Counted from the first letter of the stretch, positions 9,195 to 17,280 are shown. The stretch: DNA of 64,000 nt from Pseudoalteromonas luteoviolacea (GCF_021654285.1 NZ_JAKFZS010000021.1:1-64000), one strand, 5' to 3'. Made by a program: numbers and translations. The notes: generated from the letters alone by a model not told the origin.

Positions 9195-9403
9195 ACAGTA
9201 CTTTAAGCGGTTCCATGATAATCACATCTCTATTGAAATACCAGCTCCGACGTGTTCGTATGCTCATTTATTAAACTAAATATGAAAAAACATTACTAAC
9301 TACGCCAAAAGTCATATATTTAGCTATGATTAAAGTTCAAAAATAATAAATGTAATTAGATCTTAGTAGTTAAGCTACCAACATCATCTTGAGGATTTGT
9401 ATT

Positions 9404-9586
9404 ATGACCCCTATGACCACTGAGCAAGTTGCTGAATTTTTAAGTGTAAAAGTGGAGCGTGTAAGGCGCCTGGCAAGAGAAAACTTGCTCGTTGCCAAAG
9501 AACATGATGACAATGGAGAGCCAATTTTTGACAAGGAAGATGTTGAAAAGTATAAAGAGTTAGCCAAGAGACTAGGCGGGATATAA
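9404..9586 (+). CDS. Small excisionase/MerR-like helix-turn-helix protein
   Basis: A 60-residue protein consisting of one winged-helix DNA-binding unit: MTTEQVAEFLSVKVERVRRLARENLLVAKE is the HTH pattern of the excisionase/MerR N-terminus, followed by a wing (DDNGEPIFDKEDVEKY). The start at 9404 is chosen because GAGG lies about 10 nt upstream; the ATG at 9413 is the alternative. It stands alone between a divergent tRNA-Arg and a convergent kinase gene. The target is unknown. It could be a chromosomal regulator or a leftover of a mobile element. Confidence 0.75.
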   Translation: MTPMTTEQVAEFLSVKVERVRRLARENLLVAKEHDDNGEPIFDKEDVEKYKELAKRLGGI

Positions 9587-9613
9587 CCTTCAATGCCTCG
9601 TTAAGCGTTCTCC

Positions 9614-10429
9614 TTACGGGGCACAATCTAAATTATGTCTATCACACCATGTAATAAATTGCTTCTCGACCATAATAGACTCATCTGTCATTTCTCTCTC
9701 TTTATACCAGGCAATACAAAGCAACAAATAAACACCTATATATACATCTAGCTTATTCTCAGCATAGCTAGGTACTGAGGCGCTATTAAAAGCGAAATAC
9801 CGCGCTAACACCTCTGATAACTGGCTAGAAGATAAATCAAAAGAACAACTTAACGCTGCCAAGTCAAAATACAGATCATTTGCTTGCGCGTATTCAAAAT
9901 CAATAAAACGTAGACCAGCAACCGTATTCAAGACATTTTCTTTGACTAAGTCATTGTGACAGTAACGTATCTCTGTCGGAAAAAAGCACAGCTGCTCAAT
10001 TAAATAATTTCCAACCTGCGAAAGAGAAAGCCGTGCCGATGCTCGTTTAACTTCTGCTTGTAAATCTAGTGGATCCATTTCTGTGCAAGAGTAACGATGA
10101 ACTTCTGTAAGTAACTCAATTAGATCACTTTGAAATATAACCGGCCCCTCCACCGATGTTAAATATTCAAATACAGCGACCCTTTCTCTCTCATCTATGT
10201 ATATCACTTTTTGAGTCAATCCTTGCTGCGCAAAGCAATTTTGCGCAGCAAGGGCTGTCATTGGGATTTCGTTGTCAAAAGCTTTCAATAAACACGCATT
10301 ATTATCTACTTCAAAATAGAAGTTGATATTGCTAAGTCCTTTATCCAATTTGTGAATACGCGCAATACTTTTTTCAGGAAACAATTTTCGCAATACGGCC
10401 AATGCGCAGTTTAAATCAAAGCTGCGCAA
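9614..10429 (-). CDS. Thiamine kinase-like phosphotransferase
   Basis: A 271-residue kinase of the aminoglycoside/choline phosphotransferase fold. The catalytic loop CHNDLVKENVL and the metal-binding IDFEYA motif are intact. It ends a three-gene operon with a PnuC-type permease (14-bp overlap) and a thiamine-binding YkoF-like protein. That context points to phosphorylation of imported thiamine, as by ThiK in E. coli. Choline or ethanolamine kinase activity cannot be excluded by sequence alone; the vitamin assignment is inference. Confidence 0.75.
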   Translation of the reverse strand: MRSFDLNCALAVLRKLFPEKSIARIHKLDKGLSNINFYFEVDNNACLLKAFDNEIPMTALAAQNCFAQQGLTQKVIYIDERERVAVFEYLTSVEGPVIFQSDLIELLTEVHRYSCTEMDPLDLQAEVKRASARLSLSQVGNYLIEQLCFFPTEIRYCHNDLVKENVLNTVAGLRFIDFEYAQANDLYFDLAALSCSFDLSSSQLSEVLARYFAFNSASVPSYAENKLDVYIGVYLLLCIAWYKEREMTDESIMVEKQFITWCDRHNLDCAP

Positions 10430-11036
10430 GAGGTTTTCCTTCTCTATTGCTATGCTCTTCGTACCACTTCATATAACCCCAACATGCCATAAAGGTATAA
10501 AAAACATATAAAGCAAGCGTTGGGTAATACCCTTTAAGGTAATAAAGGTACATTGATGCAGCATCAATAACGACCCAATACAGCCAATTTTCTAGGACTT
10601 TTTTGGCAACAAGATAGGTTGTTACCACAGCAAAACAAGTCGTAAAGCTGTCCAAATAGGGCAAGTCAGCATGGGTATAATTGTCTGTCATATACCCCAT
10701 AAAAACCGCGATACAAGCCGTTACAATAATTATCTGCAAGTGTCGAAAGAATGACCAGGAGACTATTTTTGACTCAGTATTTTTATTCCCTGAACGCCAC
10801 ATCCACCAACCTACAAAGGCCATAACCAAATAGTAAAAATGTAACAAAGACTCCATGAGTAATGCACCATTCCAATACATTATGGTGTATATGAATGTAC
10901 TAAAAAATGCGGCAGGCCAGCACCAGATATTTTCTTTTATCGCCAATAGCAAATAGAGTATCGATAGTACAACTGCAAGATACTCCCAATTGGACATCGC
11001 AGTAAACCCAGCAAGTGTTTGAGTGATAAAGTCCAT
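10416..11036 (-). CDS. PnuC-family vitamin permease, probably thiamine (PnuT)
   Basis: A 206-residue inner-membrane protein with seven or eight hydrophobic spans. YLLLAIKENIWCWP, LESLLHFYYLVMAFVGWWMW and NWLYWVVIDAASMYLYYLKGYY are PnuC-family segments. PnuC proteins are facilitators for nicotinamide riboside (PnuC) or thiamine (PnuT), trapped by a dedicated kinase. Here the flanking genes are a thiamine-binding protein and a kinase, so thiamine is the better guess. Its ATG overlaps the upstream stop by one base. Confidence 0.82.
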   Translation of the reverse strand: MDFITQTLAGFTAMSNWEYLAVVLSILYLLLAIKENIWCWPAAFFSTFIYTIMYWNGALLMESLLHFYYLVMAFVGWWMWRSGNKNTESKIVSWSFFRHLQIIIVTACIAVFMGYMTDNYTHADLPYLDSFTTCFAVVTTYLVAKKVLENWLYWVVIDAASMYLYYLKGYYPTLALYVFYTFMACWGYMKWYEEHSNREGKPLAQL

Positions 11037-11290
11037 TACGCCTCAGGAGATAAGTCGCCAGAAATAAACTTACAAACGAAGATGCATTTTCCAAACTGCT
11101 CAAACGATGCTCTCATTTCAGTCTGTATGACAGACATCACCACATCATAATCCCCAAAAACCTGCGTCGACATTGTATTTGTAATTACTTTTAAGTTTTC
11201 GTGTTGATTAAGACGCTCAATAAAAGATTTAATAAATGGAATATAATCAGAATGAAGTGGGTACTTACTAATTTCAACAGAGAGTTTCAT
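11036..11290 (-). CDS. Thiamine-binding YkoF/MTH1187-like protein
   Basis: An 84-residue ferredoxin-like-fold protein. The pattern LSVEISKYPLHSDYIPFIKSFIERLN, then TNTMSTQVFGDYDVVM, then CIFVCKFISGDL is that of the YkoF/MTH1187 thiamine or hydroxymethylpyrimidine binding family. There is no signal peptide, so it acts in the cytoplasm. It is first in the operon and translationally coupled to the PnuC-type permease. The upstream gap is only 71 bp and holds no TPP riboswitch. Confidence 0.75.
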   Translation of the reverse strand: MKLSVEISKYPLHSDYIPFIKSFIERLNQHENLKVITNTMSTQVFGDYDVVMSVIQTEMRASFEQFGKCIFVCKFISGDLSPEA

Positions 11291-11361
11291 TGAGAATCCT
11301 AACTTTAAAAATCAAATTAAATTGCTCAGCAGTTTACATGTAAAAGCGTTACAGAGGAAAA

Positions 11362-11868
11362 TTATCTCACCTTTTGCATATTCAAATTAGACGCATTTGT
11401 CACAAAACTTCTTGGAAAGTAGTTAATCCAGTCTTGTTGGTAGATAATCAGCCCTTGCCGATTAAAACGCAGTACTGTTGTAAAGCGCCATGGACCAAGA
11501 CTCTCCCCACCATAAACAAATGGATTAAATTGACCACGTAAAACAACCGTTTGTTCTTCCACAGATATGATGGTTTGCTCAATGGAAATGGTTTTGTTCG
11601 AATCTAAGACCTTAATAGGCTCTTTATCCCAATTGAAAAAGCTCGCTAACTGGCGCTTATTCTGTACTTTATGTCCATACATCATATCTTCAAGCACCAC
11701 ACTCTCAGCATAAAGCGATAAAAAATACTGAAAATCACTTCTTGCTTGGTAGGCCTTAATATAATCCTCAGTCAACTTTGTAAGCCGAGAATGATTGAGC
11801 TCTGTGGGTGTGCTAACACAACTCGTAAGCTGGAGCAGTAAAATTAAAAACACAATACGTGTAAACAA
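11362..11868 (-). CDS. Lipoprotein with SnoaL/NTF2-like domain
   Basis: A 168-residue predicted lipoprotein: an N-terminal hydrophobic stretch leads to the lipobox LTSC (Cys17). The mature part (LTEDYIKAYQARSDFQYFLSLYAESVVLEDMMYGHKVQNKRQLASFF) has the helix-then-curved-sheet pattern of SnoaL/NTF2-like proteins. Such domains bind small ligands or act as isomerases; no specific function can be given. It is on the same strand as the thiamine operon, 71 bp upstream of it, and could share a transcript. Confidence 0.7.
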   Translation of the reverse strand: MFTRIVFLILLLQLTSCVSTPTELNHSRLTKLTEDYIKAYQARSDFQYFLSLYAESVVLEDMMYGHKVQNKRQLASFFNWDKEPIKVLDSNKTISIEQTIISVEEQTVVLRGQFNPFVYGGESLGPWRFTTVLRFNRQGLIIYQQDWINYFPRSFVTNASNLNMQKVR

Positions 11869-11908
11869 TTGCTTTCCCCTCTAGCATATTAATTACAATA
11901 TTTAAGCA

Positions 11909-11934
11909 TAAAAAAAGCGCCTTTCTAGCGCTTT
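11909..11934 (-). terminator. Rho-independent terminator after the GH109 gene
   Basis: AAAGCGC/GCGCTTT stem with a 7-nt loop followed on the minus strand by a run of seven T. It lies 5 bp beyond the stop codon of the GH109 gene. Confidence 0.85.
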
Positions 11935-11939
11935 CTCAA

Positions 11940-13316
11940 TTATGCTCCGACGATACCTAAAGGCGTTGCTGTTTTCCATTGCCCCCGAGTAAAATCAGGA
12001 ATTGAAACAGATTCACTGCGATTAGCGACAGATTGTGCAGATAACGGAGAGATCACCGACCATGCTGCGCCATCATAGACATCTTGATCAAGCGGTTCAC
12101 CGTTCCTCAGGCAATAAATCATTCGCCAAAACATCAAAAAGTCCATGCCACCATGGCCCCCATTACGCTCAGCTTCTTTGCCCATTTTAACCCATAGCGG
12201 ATGGTCATATTTACCATACCAATAATTCATGTCTTCATCCCAGTCGTGGAATGAACCTCTTCCACCTTGTTCTAGCGCTATTCTGTTCGGGAAGCCAGCA
12301 AAAACACCATTGGTCCCTTGGATAAGGTTGTGACGAGAGTATGGACGAGGAGTTGTCGTATCGTGTTGAACAACAATAGAGCGGCCTTTAACGGTTTTAA
12401 TCATAGTGGTATTCATATCACCACAAATGTAATTTAATTTATTACGCTGATGATCTGTAGGGAACTCTCTTTGAGCATAGGCTGCACGGCCTAATGCAGG
12501 TGAACTCATTGAAGTTAAGTAATCAAACCTGTCACCACGGTTAATATTCATGTACTGAGAAACAGGTCCTAACCCATGAGTCGGATACAGGTTTCCATCC
12601 CTTCTTGTGTGCCACTCAGTGCGCCAAGAACCAGTCTTGTGCTCTAACTCTTTCATTTGCCAACGTAGCTCATGTATGTAAGCTGCTTCACCGTGCAATA
12701 ACTCGCCAAAAATGCCTTGGCGAACCATATTGAGCACCATCAGCTCATCTCGGCCATAGTTGACGTTTTCCATCATCATACAGTTTTTCTGTGTCCGCTC
12801 AGCGGTATCGACAATTTGCCACATCTCTTCAACTGTCAGCGCTAGAGGCACTTCAACAAATGCATGTTTACCGCTTTCCATTGTGTCTATGGCCATTGGT
12901 GCATGCCATTTCCAAGGAGTTGAAATGATCACAATATCAATGTCTTCACGTGCTAACATCTCTTTATAAGCAAACTCACCAGCACCATACAACGCTGGCT
13001 TTTTAAGGCCTTTATCCGTTAAAAACTTTGCAGAGCGTTCCAAAACTTCCTGATGTGTATCACAAAGTGCGACTATTTCAGCGCCATCAATGTGGCTCAT
13101 GCGCTTAACATGACCATAACCGCGCTGCCCGACACCAATAAAAGCAACTCTTACAATATCCATTTTGGGGGCTATAAGGCCAATGACAGACTTGCCTTTT
13201 GGGTTTGTTGCTAATGTACTTTGCCCGTTAGTTTGTGCACAGCCAGCTACTACACCTGCTGCGGCTGCAACACCTGCGGCCTTTAGAAAATGTCTTCTGT
13301 TAATATGCGTCATCAA
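11940..13316 (-). CDS. GH109 alpha-N-acetylgalactosaminidase, TAT-exported
   Basis: A 458-residue Gfo/Idh/MocA-fold enzyme of glycoside hydrolase family 109, which cleaves terminal alpha-GalNAc with a bound NAD cofactor. The Rossmann motif is VAFIGVGQRGYGHV; the family blocks STPWKWHAPMA, FVEVPLALTVEE, NVNYGRDELMVLNMVRQG and YPTHGLGPVSQYMNINRGDRF are all present. The N-terminus is a twin-arginine signal (NRRHFLKAAGV) that leads to VAGC, a lipobox, so it may be a TAT-dependent lipoprotein. Substrate specificity is inherited from the family and not proven here. It lies 324 bp downstream of the kinase gene on the same strand. Confidence 0.9.
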   Translation of the reverse strand: MMTHINRRHFLKAAGVAAAAGVVAGCAQTNGQSTLATNPKGKSVIGLIAPKMDIVRVAFIGVGQRGYGHVKRMSHIDGAEIVALCDTHQEVLERSAKFLTDKGLKKPALYGAGEFAYKEMLAREDIDIVIISTPWKWHAPMAIDTMESGKHAFVEVPLALTVEEMWQIVDTAERTQKNCMMMENVNYGRDELMVLNMVRQGIFGELLHGEAAYIHELRWQMKELEHKTGSWRTEWHTRRDGNLYPTHGLGPVSQYMNINRGDRFDYLTSMSSPALGRAAYAQREFPTDHQRNKLNYICGDMNTTMIKTVKGRSIVVQHDTTTPRPYSRHNLIQGTNGVFAGFPNRIALEQGGRGSFHDWDEDMNYWYGKYDHPLWVKMGKEAERNGGHGGMDFLMFWRMIYCLRNGEPLDQDVYDGAAWSVISPLSAQSVANRSESVSIPDFTRGQWKTATPLGIVGA

Positions 13317-13419
13317 AAATCCTAAATTACAGCTTTATTTATTATTTATTGTTTTTAAGTACCGACAGTCTTCTCAGCACAGCGCTCTCTATCTGCATTT
13401 TACTTAAAATATTTGTCAC

Positions 13420-13437
13420 AATGACAACGCTATCTTA
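13420..13437. promoter_or_regulatory. Possible LacI-family operator before the GH109 gene
   Basis: AATGACAACGCTATCTTA has a central CG and a perfect left half of the LacI-type palindrome that I recall for NagR of Shewanella-type bacteria; the right half is degraded. It is about 104 bp upstream of the GH109 start. Weak evidence from a single site. Confidence 0.25.
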
Positions 13438-13586
13438 TGCGACGACAAGAAGCAAAGAGATGCGACTAAATAAATAGAAGTTCATCAACTATCGGGAATG
13501 AGCTTATAAAGTAAATGAAGCTGTTAGTAATAAACTATTGATAAGAACGATTTCTAACGCAAAGATTAGGTATGGGGGCTTTTAGT

Positions 13587-13614
13587 AGAAAAACCTGATG
13601 ACAAAGTCACCAGG
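13587..13614 (-). terminator. Rho-independent terminator after the hexosamine kinase gene
   Basis: On the minus strand CCTGGTGAC pairs with GTCATCAGG (9 bp with one G-U) around a TTT loop, followed by TTTTTC. It sits 27 bp past the kinase stop codon and separates that operon from the GH109 gene. Confidence 0.8.
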
Positions 13615-13640
13615 CATAATTAATACAGTTGCAAATTAGA

Positions 13641-14771
13641 TTAGCTGATCAAGGCACTTAATAATTTCTCCTTGCGTAAAATGTCTTGGTAAAGCGCAAA
13701 CTGGTTTCGTGCTCTTTCTAGGTTATGCTGTTCATGCTTTGTTGCAAAGTAATTATCACCGTCCAGATAATCCGTTAAGAAACGAATACCAATCATCAAA
13801 GGCATCACTTTAGCGCCTAAAATTAAGCTTTCCCTCTCCACATCTGTTAGCTTGTCAGAAACTTCAGCTATGTAGCCTTTGACAATTGCTTCAAAAATTT
13901 CAATGCGTACTACTACATTATCTAAGTTGGTAGAGTCTTCAGCCTCTGGAGAGCAAAAAGTTCGTACCATATCACCAAAATCATATAGCCAATAGCCAGG
14001 CATACATGTATCTAAATCAATAACTGCTTTGGCTTTATTGGTAGTAGCGTCAAACAACATATTATTAATTTTAGTATCGTTGTGACAAACGCGAAGTGGT
14101 AGTGCCGTTTCAGTCTGTTTCACTTCCTCTGCAAGATCAAATTGTGATTGGCAAAACTCGATATCTTTTAAGCAGCTTGAGGCTCTGCCTACAGGATCTT
14201 GCTTAATAATTGCTTGCAGCTTTTCAATTCTCATAGCCAAATTATGAAAATTAGGAATAACAGGGAATAACTGCTTGGCATCAAAATCATTTAAAGCATT
14301 AGCAAAGCGACCAAATGCACCGGCAGCTGTCTGGGCTTTTACGACACAATCAACAACATCTTCACTATAGCTCTTACCAATAAACTCAAGTGCTCTCCAG
14401 ACTTCTCCTTGATATTCAACAAGGAAGTTTCCAGAATGTGTTGGCACATGTTTGATTATACCAAGCTCGTAAGCGCCGACCTTTGACTTAGCAACTAAGT
14501 GCTGCTCAATTAGACGCGCATTATCAACTAGCTGTGCAGGTTCAGGAAATACAGCAGTATTGAGTTTTTGAACCACTAGAACGCGTTCACTATCTGTTAA
14601 AAGCATTGTGGTATTAATGTGGCCACTACCTATAGGCTTCATCGAGATCTCATCACCACACAAACCATACTGTATTGCCAAATGCTCTGCGATCGAACGA
14701 TATTCCATACTAACCCTATAAACTGGCTTTTTAACTAAACTTGCGGCTAATTCATCCGTGACGTAGTTCAT
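13641..14771 (-). CDS. nahK: N-acetylhexosamine 1-kinase homologue (NahK-like)
   Basis: A cytoplasmic kinase of the aminoglycoside phosphotransferase fold that aligns by eye with NahK of Bifidobacterium longum, which phosphorylates GlcNAc/GalNAc at C1. Shared blocks: GSGHINTTMLL, QKLNTAVFP, the catalytic loop RVCHNDTKINNML, the metal site AVIDLDTCMPG with LYDFGDMVR, and FLTDYLDGDNYFATKHEQHNLERAR. The ATG at 14771 has an AGGA 7 nt upstream and gives 377 aa; GTG 14789 and ATG 14708 (also with AGGG) are alternatives. It overlaps the nucleotidyltransferase gene, so the two products are probably made together. Confidence 0.8.
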   Translation of the reverse strand: MNYVTDELAASLVKKPVYRVSMEYRSIAEHLAIQYGLCGDEISMKPIGSGHINTTMLLTDSERVLVVQKLNTAVFPEPAQLVDNARLIEQHLVAKSKVGAYELGIIKHVPTHSGNFLVEYQGEVWRALEFIGKSYSEDVVDCVVKAQTAAGAFGRFANALNDFDAKQLFPVIPNFHNLAMRIEKLQAIIKQDPVGRASSCLKDIEFCQSQFDLAEEVKQTETALPLRVCHNDTKINNMLFDATTNKAKAVIDLDTCMPGYWLYDFGDMVRTFCSPEAEDSTNLDNVVVRIEIFEAIVKGYIAEVSDKLTDVERESLILGAKVMPLMIGIRFLTDYLDGDNYFATKHEQHNLERARNQFALYQDILRKEKLLSALIS

Positions 14772-15639
14772 AAATTTTTCCTGCGACACTATCTAATTCT
14801 TCTTTGTAAGTAACACCAAACCACCTATCTTTCGCGATATATACTCGGACGTTTGTTTGGTTCAAATTAATCATATGCTGAATACAATCGGGAAGATAAT
14901 ACTCCTTTTTGACATCGCTGTCATGAGATTCTAAGAATAGTTCAAACTGCGACTCTAATTTATCAAAAAGTGATTGAGTGACTCCCCAACAAGTCATCGA
15001 AACAAGGCTATTCTCATGAATTGGTGTTTCTAGATTGTCATAAACACCTATATAACCCTCATCGGCCTGACGTATATTTAAATACTCATGCACTTGCGTA
15101 AGGTAGTTTTCAGACAAAGCACATATACCTCGATTAACACCACCCAGTTCCGACATCGTCTGTGATATAGGATAGGCTACTATCGCCATTTCGCTAGTAT
15201 TTTGATCTATATTACAAAAATGCGTGAACAACTGGGTGTAGGCACTTGCACCGTAATAGTCATCAGCAGTAATAACTATCGCGCTACCATCAATGAATGG
15301 TTTTGCACACAGCAAAGCATGCCCTGTTCCCCATGGTTTTGTGCGTTTATTTGCCATATTGCTAAATCGCGATGGCACCATATCAATTGATTGCTCAACC
15401 AAATCTACTTTCATAGATTTTGGTAGCCTAGGCATAATAACACGCTCTATTGCGGGCCTGACTGTTTCATTTATCACTAAAACAGCATGACGAACACCGG
15501 CTGAGTAGGCATCCTCTATACTGAGCTCCATGATTGTTCTACCTATTTTAGGTAGTTCAGCAATTTGCTTACCGCCGCCAAAACGGGTACCTAACCCGCC
15601 AGCTAGGACAACCAAAGTGGGTAGTTCTGCGCTTGTCAT
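14752..15639 (-). CDS. Sugar-1-phosphate nucleotidyltransferase
   Basis: A 295-residue GT-A-fold NTP transferase. LAGGLGTRFGGGKQIAELPK is the nucleotide-binding signature loop, TKPWGTGHALL a substrate loop, and ITADDYYG the metal-binding Asp motif. It belongs with UTP- or dTTP-using pyrophosphorylases. Because it overlaps the NahK-like kinase gene, the likely substrate is N-acetylhexosamine 1-phosphate and the product an NDP-HexNAc. There is no acetyltransferase domain, so it is not a GlmU. The exact nucleotide and sugar are unknown. Confidence 0.8.
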   Translation of the reverse strand: MTSAELPTLVVLAGGLGTRFGGGKQIAELPKIGRTIMELSIEDAYSAGVRHAVLVINETVRPAIERVIMPRLPKSMKVDLVEQSIDMVPSRFSNMANKRTKPWGTGHALLCAKPFIDGSAIVITADDYYGASAYTQLFTHFCNIDQNTSEMAIVAYPISQTMSELGGVNRGICALSENYLTQVHEYLNIRQADEGYIGVYDNLETPIHENSLVSMTCWGVTQSLFDKLESQFELFLESHDSDVKKEYYLPDCIQHMINLNQTNVRVYIAKDRWFGVTYKEELDSVAGKIYELRHG

Positions 15640-15701
15640 TTAAATTTAATTCAAAGTTGAAAACTAACGCGCAGTCTACCTAGCTTTTTTACAAAATTAA
15701 A

Positions 15702-15722
15702 GCAATTGCAAAAATTGCATTG
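15702..15722. promoter_or_regulatory. Possible operator upstream of the nucleotidyltransferase gene
   Basis: Two overlapping palindromes, GCAATTGC and GCAAAAATTGC, lie about 63 bp upstream of the start codon in an AT-rich 137-bp gap. The repeated TTGCAA half-sites look like a dimeric regulator site, but no named regulator is implied. Confidence 0.25.
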
Positions 15723-15776
15723 TTCCAAAAACATTTTTTTCGGTAACGTGAATTATTTTATAATTAAAATTATTTT

Positions 15777-17216
15777 TTATATGTACTGACAAAAATACTT
15801 TGTCTCTAGATATTCATCGATGCCCTCTATGCCACCTTCTCTGCCCAAGCCAGACTCTTTCATTCCCCCAAAAGGCGCTGCGGGATTGGAAATTGCACCT
15901 TCATTAATACCGACCATACCAAAGTTAAGCGCGTTAGAAACACGTGAAACTTGCTTCATGCTTGAAGAATAAACATATGCAGCTAATCCAGCATCAACTG
16001 CATTTGCCAGTGAGGTAACTTGAGACTCAGAATCAAACTCAATAATACTAACTACAGGTGCAAATATCTCACTGTGGAATATTTTCATATCTGGAACAAC
16101 CCTATCTAGTATCACTGGCGACATAAAAGCTCCAGTTTGCAGTTCTTCAGTACTTTTAACAATACAGTTTGCACCTGCAGCAATCGCATCTGCCACCAAT
16201 TCACTGGCTTTTGCTTTCGCAGCCTGATTAATTAGTGGCCCAATATCTGAGTCTACAATTAAACCATTGCCAACTTTTAGGGAATCAACACGGCGTATAA
16301 GTTGTTCTAGAAACTCGGCTTTGATGTCACGATGAACAAACACCCGATTTGCTGCAATGCAGGTTTGCCCAGCATTACGGAACTTCGCAATCATTAGCCC
16401 GTCAATGGCAGACTCAATATTGGCACTTTCAAAGACAATAAACGGTGCATTACCGCCAAGCTCTAACGAAGCACGCTTCATAGTATCTACACATTGAGCA
16501 TAGAGTAACTTGCCCACATGAGTTGAGCCTGTAAAAGTGAGTTTTCTAATGACTTTTTTACTATTTAAATGCTTAATTAATTCCTGTGGATTATCATTCA
16601 CTAAAACTTGAAATGCGCCCTGCTCTATTCCTGCTTGAAGCGCTAACCTTGCCAATTCAATGGCACTTAATGGAGTCAACTCTGACGGTTTTAAAATAAA
16701 GCTGCACCCCGCAGCATAGGCAGGTGCGACCTTTCGGGTCACCATAGCCAAAGGAAAATTCCATGGCGTTATCCCAAGCACTACACCAACACCTTGCTTA
16801 TGGGTGGTGATTTGATGATTCGGTGTGTGCGCTGGTATGACAGTGCCGCAAACCCTTTCTGCCTGTTGAGCAAACCAGCGTACATAGCCCGCCGCATATA
16901 CAACCTCAGCCTTGGACTCTTGTATCGGCTTACCTTGCTCTAAAGTTACCAATTCAGCAAGGCGAGATTGGTTGTCCATGATCAGTTGATACCACTTATA
17001 GAGTATATTGCTACGCGCTTGAGCTGTTGTTGTTTTCAGTTGTTCAAGGCATTCGCTGGCAACCTCTACAGCAAAGTCGGCATCAACTGTATTGACCTGC
17101 GTTACTTTAGCCAATAACGAATCATCAGCAGGGTTGCGCACAGATAATAGCTCATGACTATGATGCTCTGTTCCATTGATGAGCGAGTACGCGGTTTGTC
17201 CTTTTTTAAACATCAT
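15777..17216 (-). CDS. gabD: NAD(P)-dependent succinate-semialdehyde dehydrogenase
   Basis: Aldehyde dehydrogenase of 479 residues from the ATG at 17216, which has GGAG 6 nt upstream; a TTG 12 nt earlier is less likely. The motif SLELGGNAPFIVF holds the general-base Glu region and NAGQTCIAANR the catalytic Cys. GITPWNFPLAM and FTGSTHVGK are cofactor-site blocks of the SSADH subgroup. It would oxidise succinate semialdehyde to succinate in GABA catabolism. There is no gabT nearby, so another aldehyde remains possible. It lies just past the isc operon terminator and upstream of the hexosamine genes. Confidence 0.85.
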   Translation of the reverse strand: MMFKKGQTAYSLINGTEHHSHELLSVRNPADDSLLAKVTQVNTVDADFAVEVASECLEQLKTTTAQARSNILYKWYQLIMDNQSRLAELVTLEQGKPIQESKAEVVYAAGYVRWFAQQAERVCGTVIPAHTPNHQITTHKQGVGVVLGITPWNFPLAMVTRKVAPAYAAGCSFILKPSELTPLSAIELARLALQAGIEQGAFQVLVNDNPQELIKHLNSKKVIRKLTFTGSTHVGKLLYAQCVDTMKRASLELGGNAPFIVFESANIESAIDGLMIAKFRNAGQTCIAANRVFVHRDIKAEFLEQLIRRVDSLKVGNGLIVDSDIGPLINQAAKAKASELVADAIAAGANCIVKSTEELQTGAFMSPVILDRVVPDMKIFHSEIFAPVVSIIEFDSESQVTSLANAVDAGLAAYVYSSSMKQVSRVSNALNFGMVGINEGAISNPAAPFGGMKESGLGREGGIEGIDEYLETKYFCQYI

Positions 17217-17230
17217 TTTATGCTCCAAAC

Positions 17231-17263
17231 AAAAAAGGCTGTAGTGGTTAGCTACAGCCTTTT
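17231..17263 (-). terminator. Terminator at the end of the isc operon
   Basis: A 12-bp stem, AAAAGGCTGTAG/CTACAGCCTTTT, with a 7-nt loop and a T run. It lies 18 bp past the fdx stop codon and just upstream of the dehydrogenase start, insulating the two units. It is symmetric enough to work in both directions. Confidence 0.88.
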
Positions 17264-17280
17264 AAAACAGTCTTTATGAA

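Larger units (their letters stand above)
13317..13640. other. Intergenic region upstream of the GH109 gene
   Basis: 324 bp without a gene. It holds the terminator of the kinase gene (13587-13614), a possible LacI-type operator (13420-13437), and presumably the GH109 promoter, though I cannot pick a convincing -35/-10 pair. No small ORF with a ribosome-binding site was seen. Confidence 0.6.

Noticed and set aside
9120..11036. Genomic island inserted at tRNA-Arg
   Set aside because: No integrase, no repeated tRNA end, and the thiamine genes look like neighbouring core DNA.
11291..11361. TPP riboswitch before the thiamine operon
   Set aside because: I looked for the conserved CUGAGA and ACCUGAUC blocks; none is present and the gap is too short.
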